Part shown: positions 11,450-23,400 of the stretch, in pieces
Position numbering within the stretch: position 1 is the stretch's first letter
Layout of the letters: each line of letters opens with the position of its first letter
NCBI GenBank assembly: GCA_037974335.1
Contig: CM075743.1
Location: 7,575,449-7,639,448, forward strand
Reading direction: 5' to 3'
Length of the DNA stretch: 64,000 bases
Source of the DNA: Prionace glauca
Lineage: Eukaryota; Chordata; Chondrichthyes; Carcharhiniformes; Carcharhinidae
Notes under the pieces: model-generated
The model's database searches: none
What the model was told of the DNA's origin: nothing
The model's input: the letters and a program-made list of their open reading frames with translations, nothing else
Made by a program: the position numbers and the translations under genes

Positions 11450-11787
11450 TAGTGAAGCACAGTGGCTAGCACAGCTATCTCACAACGCCAAGGACCCGAT
11501 TCAATACCGGCCTCGGGTGACTGTTTAGAATTTTGCACATTCTCTCTGTTCCTGCATGGGTTTCCTCCGGGTGCTCCAGTTTCCTCCCACACACCAAAGA
11601 TGTGCAGTTTAGGTGGATTGGCCATGTTAAATTGACCCTTAGTATCAGGGGGATTTTCGAGGTAAGTACATGGATAATTCGGATAAACACATGATGCTAT
11701 AGGAATATTGGCTGGTTGGGAGTACTGTTGATGCAGATTTGATGGGCCGAATGCCCTCCTCCTGCACTGAAGGAATTCTTTGATTCT
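11450..11787 (+). mobile_element. V-SINE inserted in a TG array
   Basis: Head gaagcacagtggctagcaca, V centre, tail ctgaaggaattctttgattc. Confidence 0.85.
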
Positions 11788-12229
11788 GGTATGTGTCTGA
11801 GAGAGTGCAAGCGAGAGAGTGAGTGTGATGTGTGCGGATCATAATTCCCTCGGAGCGGTGACCAGCGCAGGCTACCGCTCTCAATCAACTTATCTATGCT
11901 TAAATTATTCAGCGTCCATCCCGCTGGAACTTTCTGACTCAGGCCAGGTGAGACTCAGGCAGCGAAGCGAGTCCCTGGTGTTTGCGATGCTGGATGGAAT
12001 TTTCCTGTCTCACCTGCTACGGGAATCTTAACAGGCAGGATGTGCAAAGATCCGCTGATTTCCCGGTGGGTGGGATTTCCCGGCATTGGGCCAAGCGTTT
12101 TCGGAAAATCCCACCCAAGGTCTAAAAGGGCCGGAGAGGAGGAGGACGCACTCACTTTGTTACAGCACTCTCTGCTGTAAAGCGGCTGAGTTTAAATGTT
12201 TTATTAAAAATAACAGGGAGAAGGCAGGT

Positions 12230-12800
12230 GTCTAACGTAAGAGTAAGGCACGTGGGCGATCAGAAATCGGTGGGGCGGCGGTTCGAACGTGGGGAAGCGG
12301 ATTGTTCGGACATCGGCAGGGGAGGGAAGTGGGATATCAGGTGGGCGCAAGTGGTTGGACATCGGAGGGGGAGTCGGACATCAGGGGAGTGTGGGGTTTG
12401 GGCATTAGCAAGGTGGGAGTTTGGCATTGTGAGGGAGAGTTGGACATGGGGCGGGGGGGGTGGGCGTGGAGTTGGAGTTGGACATCAGGGAAGTGTGGGG
12501 TTAGGACATCAGCGGGGGAATCGGATATCGGGGGGTGCAGTAAGTTGGGAATCGGGTTCAGGTACTGGTGGGGTGGGGGGGAATGTCAGACATTGGTGGG
12601 GCAGTGACATGGACATCGAGGGGGTGGAGCTGGATATCAGCGAGGTTGGGCTGGGGGTGTTGTTTGGCGGAGTTGGAGAATCCGTGCGGGTGGGGATGTG
12701 GGGAATACAAAGGGTGCTTAGTTGGGTGGGGGAGTTGGGAGGACCCCTCAGGGGTCGGAGATTTGGGGGTATCTCAAGCACGGTTCGGTCTGGGTCTGTA
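12230..12800. repeat. G-rich degenerate minisatellite
   Basis: The phrases ggacatc, gatatcgg and gttggacatc recur every 20-40 bp in a G-rich background. A 192-codon plus-strand frame runs through it, but its Gly/Trp-rich composition follows from the repeat. Confidence 0.65.
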
Positions 12801-13487
12801 AAATAGTTAAGTTGAAGTTAGAGGTGTTTTCATTTCGTCTAACTCTTTTAGAGTAACTATGAGGGTAAAACTAATGGAACCATCCAAAGTTGGAGATTTC
12901 AGTTGCTTCTGTCGGATGGTTCCCAGGACAGTGCAATTGTTCAGGGAAAGCTAACACTTCTGGACAGTTGCTGAGTAAATGCTTACCTGGGAACTTCCCA
13001 GAGGGATTCCCCAATGCATGTTTGGGATATCCCCCAAATCTGATGCTGGGGATGTTATGGACTGTAGTTATCACTAGTAACCTCCAGGGCAGGAAGGTGA
13101 ACAAAGGTTAGTTTAAATACAGGAGGCTTGCTGCTGGGTTATTTAAAATTCACTCAATCACTCCAAAGCCAAGAAAGCACTTACACGCAAATACAAATGT
13201 AAGTTAACAGGGGCAATAAAAGTTAACATCTTAAAATTGTCTGTGCCAATTGGTTCTGTACCAACTTTAAGTCCTGTAACATTCTATAGTAATTAAGTAC
13301 ATAAAATTGAATAGTTAAAGAAACATCCTGAGTACCCAATCCCTTCTGATTATTCAAATATTAACTTGACACTTGTTACCAAGTATTTCAATGTTTAGAT
13401 GATAGTTTATTAACAAAAAATACTTAATTTGTTGAAGAATTGAACTTTGGTCTCCTGTTGCTGTTGTGTGTGTCATTAATTTGATAA
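12801..13487. other. Unique stretch without a gene
   Basis: AT-rich; no splice-supported exon seen. Confidence 0.4.
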
Positions 13488-13862
13488 AAGCAAATCATTA
13501 CGAATGCTGGAATCTGAAACCAAAAGAGAAAATGCTGGAAAATCTCGACAGGTCTGACAGCATCTGTAAGGAGACAAAAGAGTCCAGACGACCCTTGGTC
13601 AAAGCTCAGTAAGAAATCGCACAACACCAGGTTAAAGTCCAACAGGTTTATTTGGTAGAACGAACTTTTGGAGCACTGCTCCTTCACCTGGTGAAACAAA
13701 TGCTGCACTTACATGATGAAGGAGCGACGCTCCAAAAGCTTGTGCCACCAACCAAATGAACCTGTTGAACTTTAACCTGGTGTTGTAAGACCAGTTACTG
13801 TGCACACTCCAGTCCAACGCCAACATCTCCACACTTCGTCAAAGATGGAACTTATTGATGTT
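13488..13862. mobile_element. aaatgctgg-family element split by a foldback element
   Basis: The left piece is 13488-13612 (gaatgctggaatctgaaacc, aaatgctggaaaatctcgac), and a short continuation (ttcgtcaaagatgg) follows at 13839-13862. The foldback at 13613-13838 lies between them. Confidence 0.6.
13613..13838. mobile_element. Short foldback element
   Basis: Left arm cacaacaccaggttaaagtc ... ggagcactgctccttca, right arm gatgaaggagcgacgctcca ... aacctggtgttgtaagacc: an inverted repeat with a short loop. Confidence 0.85.
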
Positions 13863-14358
13863 TGACCAATTGAAATAATCAATGATCCGATCAGATGGAC
13901 AGAAAAAATCTTGCAATACAATCATTTTATAAAAAGAATTTACAGAAGCAGTCGGAGATAGTTTACATCGAAATTATTGTTGGCGATATCAATGGATGAA
14001 CATGCAAATTGTCTGTGTGACATTTCCCTGTTTGAAACTTTAATCCAGGCAATAATCTATTTATTTGATGAGTTACCAGTAATGGATAATGCAAAAGTAT
14101 TGTGCATTTATCTGTTAATAGCCCAGCAATAATTGCTAAATTTCTTCACATACCACACAGGCAAAGGAACTGAAGTTGTCGGCAGAGATGACAACTTTGA
14201 TTAAAGTGGGGGCTTCAAACTGTCCTCAGGTAGCAGGTAAATGAAAAGTGATGGGAACAGAAGCGTTATTGAAATCGGAGCGAAGAGCCATTGAACTTGT
14301 TCTGAAAGGACAGCACTGCTTCCTAATTGGACAGCTCCTTTGTTTGCGCTGATGTTTC
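13863..14358. other. Unique stretch, possible 3' UTR of the receptor gene
   Basis: Lies directly past the candidate terminal exon on the minus strand. No repeat recognised. Confidence 0.4.
14060..14065 (-). terminator. Candidate polyadenylation signal AATAAA of the receptor gene
   Basis: AATAAA on the minus strand, about 300 bp past the candidate stop codon and in unique sequence. The distance suits a short 3' UTR. Such hexamers also occur by chance in AT-rich DNA. Confidence 0.3.
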
Positions 14359-14454
14359 TTAAATAGAAGGTGCAAACTCTTCTCTCTGAAAGCTGGGCAT
14401 GCTGTCTTCAATGTCATATGTGATGTCTTGACCATGGATGTTTCTGAAAAGCTT
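14359..14454 (-). CDS. Exon 7 (candidate): terminal cytoplasmic exon with stop
   Basis: The phase-0 acceptor TTGTTCACTTTTCAG is followed by 31 codons (KLFRNIHGQDITYDIEDSM, then Pro-Ser-Phe-Gln-Arg-Glu-Glu-Phe-Ala-Pro-Ser-Ile) and TAA. The core Gly-Gln-Asp-Ile-Thr-Tyr-Asp-Ile lines up with Glu-Glu-Gly-Val-Thr-Tyr-Ala-Thr in the last exon of the neighbouring receptor (63273-63464), which also starts in phase 0. Tyr320 has Glu rather than Leu/Ile/Val at +3, so it is not a canonical ITIM. A second CAG lies 11 nt further in but gives an early stop in the required phase. Another terminal exon, with this one a chance match, remains possible; no better candidate was seen between 19.6 kb and 14.3 kb. 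Confidence 0.5.
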   Translation of the reverse strand, partial: KLFRNIHGQDITYDIEDSMPSFQREEFAPSI

Positions 14455-17400
14455 CTGAAAAGTGAACAAGTTATCATTGTCACACAGATTTCAAACAGAG
14501 GAAAATGTAAAACTTGTGACTGGTAAAGAATTTGATTATTGTACAGCATCGCTACAGTACAGTACAGAGGCCATTTGGCCCATTGAGTCTTCACTGACCA
14601 CATCCCACCCAGGCCCTATCTCCATGTCCCGTCATATTTACCCTGTTAAGCCCCCCGACACGATGGACCCAATTTTACCATTGCGTCGCGCCTGATTTTG
14701 GGCATGGAAACGTGGTAAAGTCAGGTGTGAGACCATTGACGCGGTCCACGTCTGAGCAACTGGTCACTTTACCAAGGCCTGGGAATGGCCGCGATCAGGT
14801 TCGCGCCCGAAACGGACTCAACGGCGATTTAAATGAATTTACATGCATTTAAATTGAATTAATAAACTGCCCGCCCAAGTTTATCAGCATTTCCCCCTTT
14901 ACCGTTGCGTTCGCCGTCCAGATTCGACGTGAAGCAGACCTGCTCGATGAAAGCCCTGTTTCAGGCGCTCCAGCCTCTGAAGAGGTAAACTCAGAGCTTC
15001 CAATGGCTCTCTGACTCAGGTCAGTGGTTGTGGGGAAGGCGGGGGTGGGGCGGTGTGGGGGGGCTGGTGGGCTGGATCATTCTCTGGTGGGGGTGTGGGA
15101 TGCGGAAGAAGGGAGGCAGGTCAGACGCATCTCTGATGGATAGGGAGGACGGAGTGCATCGTGCTCCGGGGAGAGGGTGGGAGCCGGGGGGAGGAGGGCA
15201 GAGAGAAGCCAGATTGTCGTCTGGTGGGGGAGGGGGGTTGGGGGCGGTAGAGGAAGGTCCAATCATTCCCTGGTGGTTGGGAGGGGGGAGGTGGTGGTGG
15301 GAGGGGGGGTGGGGGGAGGAGGAGGAAAGATTATTGTCTAGCCTCAACACTTTGGCTGGAATTTTCCTGCCCCGCATGGCTTGAGTCCGGGGCGGACAAG
15401 GCTAGCAGAATGGAATTCTCTGTTGGCCCCCGGTGGGATTTTATGAGCCTCACTCGAGCGGGGACGTAAAATACCGTCCTTGGAATTTTTTGGGAGAATT
15501 CCGACCCAAACGATTCCTCTAGAACAGTCAGATTGTTCCTCTAGAACAATCTAGAACAAGAAGTCACCGGTCGAGGCGGGAGATTTTAAACCGAGATGTG
15601 GAGGAATTAGTTCTCGCAGAGGGTGGTGAATTTGTGGAACTCGCTGCCCCATAGCGCGGTGGAGTCTGAATCATTGAATGGTTTCAAGAGGCAGATAGGC
15701 AGACTGCTGAGAAAATGAGGGATACGGGGAACTGGTGGGGAGGTGGGTTTGAGATCAGGGAGAGATCAGCCTGATTGACTGGCGGAGCAGGCTCGAACGG
15801 CTGAATTTGTCTACTTCTGTACCTAATTCCTACGCTGTTAAAGTTGTAAATTACTGAACCAACTACTAGATTCTGGGCGACACCAGAGCATGTATTCATT
15901 TATTAAGACACTGGGGAGCAGCAACAGCATTTATTAGAGACTTACCAAGCATCCAGCTGCTAATTTTTTGTTTTCCATTATGATCATTAGTTTAATTATG
16001 AATTGGTTCATTCATACGAGGAATTTGTCAGAACGTTAACATGACTTTGGCATTCCAGGGTGCCTTGCAGTCATTTACTTTGAAGTTGTGAAGTTAAATG
16101 TAACTGAGTCAGTTAAAGATCTGGCATTTCTTTCTGTTGTCATTTTAAAGGCCATGATGTAGAGATGCCGGCGTTGGGACTGGGGTGGGCACTGTAAGAA
16201 GTCTCGCAACACCAGGTTAAAGTCCAACAGGTTTATTTGGAATCACGAGCTTTCGGAGCACTGCCCCTTCATCAGGTGAGTGGGATGGCTACCTCTTACC
16301 TGATGAAAAGGCAGCGCTCTGAAAGCTCGTGCTATCAAATAAACCTGTTGGACTTTAATCTGGTGTTGTGAGACTTTTTACTGTGCCATTTTAAAGAGGA
16401 ATTCTTTTGAGAGTTATATTGAGAGTTTACTTTGAGAGTTACTTTGAGAGTTATTCCATTCTTACTTCAGCCGCGACATCAGAGGTGGGCAACCTGTGCC
16501 CTGGGGAGCCACATTCGAATTCCGACTGTGGTCCACAAGATATTTTGTTGACTGTTTTCCATGCACGGGGTCATCACATTTTGCTGATTTCCATCCATGT
16601 AGTTTATTTCCTACCAGAATGGCTGAAGTGATACACATGTAAAGCAAGGGCAAGTGAAATGAAGTGCGTGGTGATTGCTCCCAACATTGAAAGCTGTGTG
16701 CTCCCTCTGCGTCCAAAATGTAATTTATTTTTGTTTTTACCATTTGTAGTTGATGTTCTATAAATATATAAATGATTAAGCATTTTCTGTAACTCAGTAT
16801 GAAATATTTGTCATATATTAAATGTATTTACTCCCTTCCATTCTCCCTTCCACTTTCTTCCGTCGGGAAAAAGATACAAAAGTCTGAGGACACGTACCAG
16901 GTGACTCAAGAACAGTTTATTTCCTGCTGATATCAGACTTTTGAATGGACCAACCTTATATTAAGTTGATTTTTCTCTACACCTTAGCTATGACTGTAAC
17001 ACTGCACTCTGCACCCTCTCCTTCTCCTTTATGCACTCTATGAACGGTATGCTTTGTCTGAAGAGAATGCAAGAATCAATGCTTTCCAATGTATTTCAAT
17101 GCATTAAACAACAAAGAATCAAATCAAATCAGTATTTTATCTTATTCACGGGGTCATGGTGAGCCAACAGGCCTGATTTCAATCTTGCAGAGATGAAAGA
17201 AGGCCACTAAGGAACCCACTCACTAGCCTATCTTGGCCATCACTGATCTGCATTAATCCATTATTGTAACACTGAAAAAACTGGGCGATGAACTGAATTT
17301 GAATAATAAAAGTACAAGTGAACCATTCCGCCCAAATTCAAGTTTCAGTACTTTGTTCAAAAGAAGTTTTGGTTTGAATTGATTTTAACCTAAATTAGAA

Positions 17401-20400
17401 CATAAGAACATAAGAACATAAGAAATAGGAGCAGGAGTAGGCCATCTGGCCCTTCGAGCCTGCCCCGCCATTCAATAAGATCATGGCTGATCTGTCGTGA
17501 CTCAGCTCCACCTTCCCGCCCTCTCCCCATAACCCTTAATCCCTTCTCTTATCAAAAACCCATCAACCCGTTTCTTAAAAATATTTAGCGAGGCAGCCTC
17601 CACCACTTCAACGGGCAGAGAATTCCAGAGATTCACCACCCTTTGAGTGAAGAAGTTCCTCCTCAACTCTGTTCTAAACCGCCCCCCCTTTATCTTGAGG
17701 CTGTGCCCCCTAGTCCTACTGTCTTTTTTGAGCGGGAACAGTCTCTCCACCTCTATCCTATCCATCCCATTCATCATCTTATACGTCTCAATGAGATCTC
17801 CCCTCATTCTTCTAAACTCTAACGAGTACAAGCCTAGTTTATTCAGCCTCTCCTCATAGCTCAATCCCCTCAACTCCGGTATCAGCCGAGTAAACCTCCT
17901 CTGCACTCCCTCCAGGGCCAAAACATCCTTGCGCAGGTGCGGCGCCCAAAGCTGCACACAGTACTCCAGCTGCGGCCTCACCAATGCCCTATACAGCTGC
18001 AGCAAGACCTCCCTACTTTTATATTCAATCCCCTTCGCTATGAAGGCCAGCATCCCATTCGCCTTCCTGACCACCTGCTGCACCTGCAAGCTGGGTTTTT
18101 GCGACTCATGCACAAGGACCCCGAGGTCCCTCTGCACCGTCGCCTGCTGCAGTTTTTCGCCCCGTAAGTAATAGTCCTTCCTACCATTCCTCCTACCAAA
18201 GTGGACCACCTCACACTTGCCAACATTAAATTCCATTTGCCATTCTAAGGTGCTTGCTTCTCACAACATGACCGTCTTTACCTTGCAGATACCAAACTGA
18301 GTTTGGGTGATTGTTTTAGAATCATAAAATCATTGAATCATAGAATGCCTACAGTTCAGAAAGAGGCCATTCGGCCCATCAAGTCTGCACTGACTCATGC
18401 CTAGACTTACACCATTACCTCATGTAATTACCCTGCTAATCCCCCTAACCTTACACCTTGTCCTTAAGGGACAATTTAGTATGACCAATCCACCTAACCC
18501 TCACATCTTTGGACTGTGGAAGGAAACAGGAACACCTAGAGGAAATCCAAGCAGACACAAGGAGAGCGTGCAAACTCCACACAGTGTGCATCTTTTGTTC
18601 CTATCTTCTGTGAAACACGTCTGTTTGGTCCGCAGGTGTGACCCTGAGCTTCCGTTTTAATTCCATTTTAATCCTCTGCCCAACTGCCCCTCCTTTCTGT
18701 GGAGACAGAATAGAGCCAATGTTTTGAGTCTGCGTGACCCTTCATCAGAGCTGACAGAGAGCTCTGACAAAGCTTTATCCAGATTCGAAACATTGGCTCT
18801 ATTCTCTCCCCGCAGAGACAGTCAGACCTGCTGAGGTTTTCCAGCCTTTTCTGGTTTTGTTTCAGATTCCAACATTTGCAGTATTTTGCCTTTATCCCAC
18901 CCTTAACTCTCTGTCCTCTGCCTTCTAAACTCTTCCAATGAAACTCACTGTCAGTGCGAGGGACATGAATCTTATCTTATAAAGAGTCACTTGACAATTT
19001 TCTGGACTGAATTCTCCAATTTTAGATCATAACCCCTGTCCCTGCTTTTTTTTGGAAGGTGATCATTTTCTTTTCCCATTTATATCTTCTTAGATCCATC
19101 TTCAGTTCCTTCGCTTAGCCTCGACTATCTCTTTCTGTGCTGCACTATCCTTCATTTCATCATTTAATCTCTCCTGCCTTTCACTCTATAACAAGCCTTC
19201 TCCTTTCTCTTTCTCCCTCCACCATTCACTCCCTTCGTACTTGCCTAATAGTTATTACATCTCAAACTCAAATTTCCAGTTCTGACAAAACTTATAGGTG
19301 TGAACTATTAACTTGTTTCTCTTGGTACAGATGCTGCTGGACCTGCTGAACATTTCCAGCACGTTTTATTTCAAATGTCAAATGTCAAATGTCAAATGTC
19401 AAATATCAAATGTCAAATTTCAAATTTCAAATTTCAAATTTCAAATTTCAAAAGTCAAATTTCCAGCATCTGCAATATTTTGCTTTTGTACCCAAATACC
19501 TGACTTCTGGCTTTGTGACCATAAATAAACTTGGCACTTGAAATGAAGAATAGTTAGATGTAAAACATTACATAATTTTCTACGTGAAACTCTTACCAGG
19601 CTGTTATAGACTGAGTTAGATTCTTCCTCTGAGTTTGCTAATTTTTTCTTACCTAAGAATGATACACATACAAAATACAGTGTTATGAAAGTTGAAAAAT
19701 AATATTGTGAATTAATCATTGTATATATTTTAATGTCCTGAACTTTTACTGTACATTTTGCCAAAGACATGTTTACTAAAAGGTAGTGTCCTAATACTTG
19801 AGATCAGATTGGATAAATAGAATCAAATATACAAGAACAGAAATTATTCTTTGTAATATTTAATCTTAGCATACTGGAATTTGGAGAAGTATATGACATA
19901 CTTCAGTCTGCTATTTTAATTGACACATTTAGATTAGCCAAGATTGTATTGAATGGCAGGGCAGGCTTGATGGACAACTTCTTTTACTTTTTGTGTTCTT
20001 GTATCTTTAAAACTAAGTTTATTAATGTCACAAATAGGCTTGCATTAACACTGCAGTGAAGTTACTATGAAAATCCCCTAATTGCCACACTCCAGCGCCT
20101 GTTTGGATACACAGAGGGAGAATTTAGCATGGTCAACACACTTAACTAGCATGTCTTTTGGAATATGGGGTGAAACCAGAGCACCGGAAGAAATGCATGC
20201 AGGCAGATTCCACACAGACAGTGACCTAAGGCCGGGAATCGAACCCAGGCCCCTGGCACTGTGAGGCAGCAGTACTAACCACTGTGCTGGAAGAAATTCC
20301 CACCTTTGTGACAATCTGTTGGTGTGGATCGGCCAAAGAGCCAGGCTATTGTTACTTACAATGCAACCAAAGGAACATATTGTATGACTGGCTGGCAATT

Positions 20401-23400
20401 ACTGGAAACTACTTCATTTGGAGCCCCGTAATAACTCAACTGCTGACTGCAATTGCATTTGAACCCATCAGACTGCTTGCCCGATTTTGCTAATAAAAAC
20501 ATGAAGTGTAATCTACTATGGTTAAACACTGATTTTAATCAAATTCAAATATATCACTCTTAACTTTCCACCCTTGTCTGTTTGAGAAATCGTATTTAGA
20601 CCAGCTCTTTGCACACTTACTACTTGTGTGCACTGCATTGTATATTGTTCTCTTTCTATGGCTTCATTTAAATCTGTGGGGCCAAAGCATATTCTGAGTC
20701 ATTGTTCGGCTTGGCTACTGCCACCCTAGAGATTCCTGCAGGTGTCAGCTGTGCCTCAGTCGGTAACACTCTGAGTCAGTGGGTTGTGTCTTCAAGTCTT
20801 CTGCATAGACTCAAACACAAAGATCTTGCCTGACACTCCAGTGCGTCACTGAGATAGTGAAGCATCGTTCGGGATTCCGTCTTTTGGATAAGATGGTAAA
20901 CTGAGGCCTCCATCTGCTTCAGGTGAATGTTAAAGATTCTGTCATCCCAGATTGAGGGTGAAAAAGGAGGTATTTCCCAGTGTCCTGATTCACATTTATC
21001 CCTCAACCAACTCCACTAAAATAACAAAGAATAAAGAACAGTACAGCACAGGAATAGGTCATTCAGCCCTCCAAGTCTGCGCCGATCATGTTTACATATC
21101 TAAACCAATTGCTTATATCTCTCTATTCCTCATCTGTTCATGTGTCTATCCAAATAAATCTTAAATGTCGCTAATGTGTCTGCCTCAAACACTTGACTTG
21201 GCAGTGCATTCCAGGCCCCCAACACCCTCTGTGTAAAAAAACTCCACCCGCACATCTCCATTGAACCTTTCCCCCCTTACCTTGAATTGTGGCCCCCTTG
21301 TAATTGTCATTTCTGCCCTGGGAAAAAGCTTCCAACTGTTCACCCTGCCTATACCTGTTATAATTTTGTAAACGTCTATCAGGTCGCCCCTCAGCCTCTG
21401 TCTTTCCAGGGAGAACAATCCCAGTTTATTCAATCTCTCCTTATAGCTAATACCCTCCACACCAGGCCACATCCCGGTAAACCTTTCCTGCACTCTCTCC
21501 AAAGTCTCCATGCCCTTCTGGTAGATAAGCTGGTTTGTGGGAGCTTGTTGCAACCCCTACATTTACAACATTACAAAAGTACTTAATTTACTGCAAAGCC
21601 TTGTGGAATGTTCTGAGGTGAATGGTGTTGTATAAATACAAGTATTTTCTCTTCCTTTGCATCTTGTATTGGTCCTGCCTCATGTGACTGTTGACTGAGG
21701 CTATTTAGGCTTCTCAGGAGCTTGTGAATATTAACTGTCTGGGGTCTATTTTATACTCTGCTATGGCTGAAGGGGAGATTCTTATACTCTAACTTGCGAG
21801 ATACTACTTTTACCCAGATGAAATTTGTAACTGTGACTCAGGCTGTGAAGATCCTTGGAGTTTGCGTGACACCATAATTTTTAGTAACCCTATAAAATCT
21901 CCAGGAGTCAGCTGTAAAGGGGCAGTGCTTTATTACACAAAACAAAGCAAAGCAAAACCACAAGCCTGTGGTGAGCACAAATAGGTCCCAACTGGGACAA
22001 TACATCAATGGACCCACTCAGGGGCCTGCTTTGCATACGAGCTCCATTTGGTAAGGTAATTACCAGTCACCAGGAAGCTGGTATTCTACAAGCTCTATAG
22101 GGAGGTCAAACAGTGATTTCCCCGTGCATGTCCTGGGCGTTATCACAAACACCAATACTGCCTCGCTGGAGGCAATTACTGACAATTTAGCAGAAGGTGC
22201 GAATTTCCTGCTTCACTCTTCACTTTGTCCAGTTGGAAAGAGAGAAGATGTCCTTCTAATTCGGAATTGGAATTTTTGAAATTCTGTAACTTACCAGCTG
22301 CAGATTTCTTTTTGTATCTTGCAACAAAAATACTAGTAATAAAGACCACAACAAATAAAGCTCCAAGCACAGGGGCCACTAGTGCGATGGCAACATTCGA
22401 GGTGCTGTGAAGACAAAGGGAAGGAAGTTAATTTCTGTAAATTAAAACCACTATTCAATTTCCGAGCAATAAAGCCACTCTTCTTCAATTTCCCAATTTC
22501 TTTCTTCCTTCCATACAGCTGAAAGTGCTGATGTCTGCAGGGTTCAACTCTACAGGAACAGGGGGTAGGATTTTACAGCCTTGTTGAAGCAGGGGCAAGA
22601 CAGTAAGATGTGCAAGAAGTTGAAATGTCCATTGACTTAGGCAGAACCCGAAGGTTCTGCTGACGGCAGGGAAACTATGATGCATGGGGAGGTGGTGGTG
22701 CAGTGGTATTGACATTGGGGACCTGGTTTTCAATCCCACCATGGCAGATGGTGAAATTTGAATTCCATAAACATCTGAAATTATGGACGGGGCGATCGCC
22801 CTAAATCTAGAAAACTCGACCGCCTGAGATCACCGGACCTTTCCATGTTCTGCTGCTCCCCGTACACCCCCCATCACTCTCAATTGTTGAAAAAACCCAT
22901 CTGGTTTTTCTTGAGTGTCCTTTAGGGAAGAAAATTGGTCATCTTATCTGGCCTGGCCTATTCGTGAATGCAGAACCAGAGCAATGTGGCTGACTCTTAA
23001 ATGCCCTTCTGAAGTGGCCTATTAAGTTCAAGGGCAATAAGGAATGGGCAACAAATGCTGGCTCAGCCAGTGACTCCCACATCCCATGAGTGAATTATAA
23101 AACATGCGCCCAGATTTCTGACTGACACCATATAGTTGGTCAATATTCCTGATCCACTATCCCTTGATAGCGACCATCAACAAAAAGAATCACAGATAAC
23201 TCTAATGGCTTCCTTAATTAACATCTACAAGCTAGTTCCTGGATACAGATCAGCTAGGTAATATTAAATACTGTGAATGAACCTTCACGAGTGATTGACC
23301 CACAGTTAGATCGGTGCAGTTGCAATAATTTGTGATTTGGTTTGATGGTGGAAAGAGACATTGAAATAGATTTGGCTCCTGAATCATAACTAAGAAGCAA

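Larger units (their letters stand above)
10480..12045. repeat. Local duplication, copy B
   Basis: Partner of 4486-7120 (for example tcaggccataggaaatgtct and acagggccacatggtactgt recur there). Its TG array (11192-11446) was hit by a V-SINE instead of a CR1. Confidence 0.8.

Noticed and set aside
12228-12806. 192-codon plus-strand frame
   Set aside because: Gly/Trp-rich composition follows from the G-rich degenerate minisatellite; frames are open in several phases and there is no splice support.
15021-15384. Pro-rich and Gly-rich 118-codon frames on both strands
   Set aside because: Low-complexity G-rich tract.
19373-19465. CRISPR-like direct repeats
   Set aside because: Head-to-tail heptamers without spacers in a vertebrate intron.
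20284-20493. Plus-strand frame containing Cys-Trp-Cys-Gly, reminiscent of an Ig F strand
   Set aside because: Wrong order of motifs, opposite strand, no second Ig hallmark, and it starts inside a SINE head.
21832-21860. Possible small cytoplasmic exon (CTTCACAG ... GTAAAA, minus)
   Set aside because: In the phase required after the transmembrane exon it stops at the first full codon; 19597-19652 fits instead.
22176-22294. Continuation of the transmembrane exon frame into the intron
   Set aside because: A strong donor at 22294 and the phase-matched exon at 19652 make read-through unlikely, though a retained-intron tail cannot be excluded.
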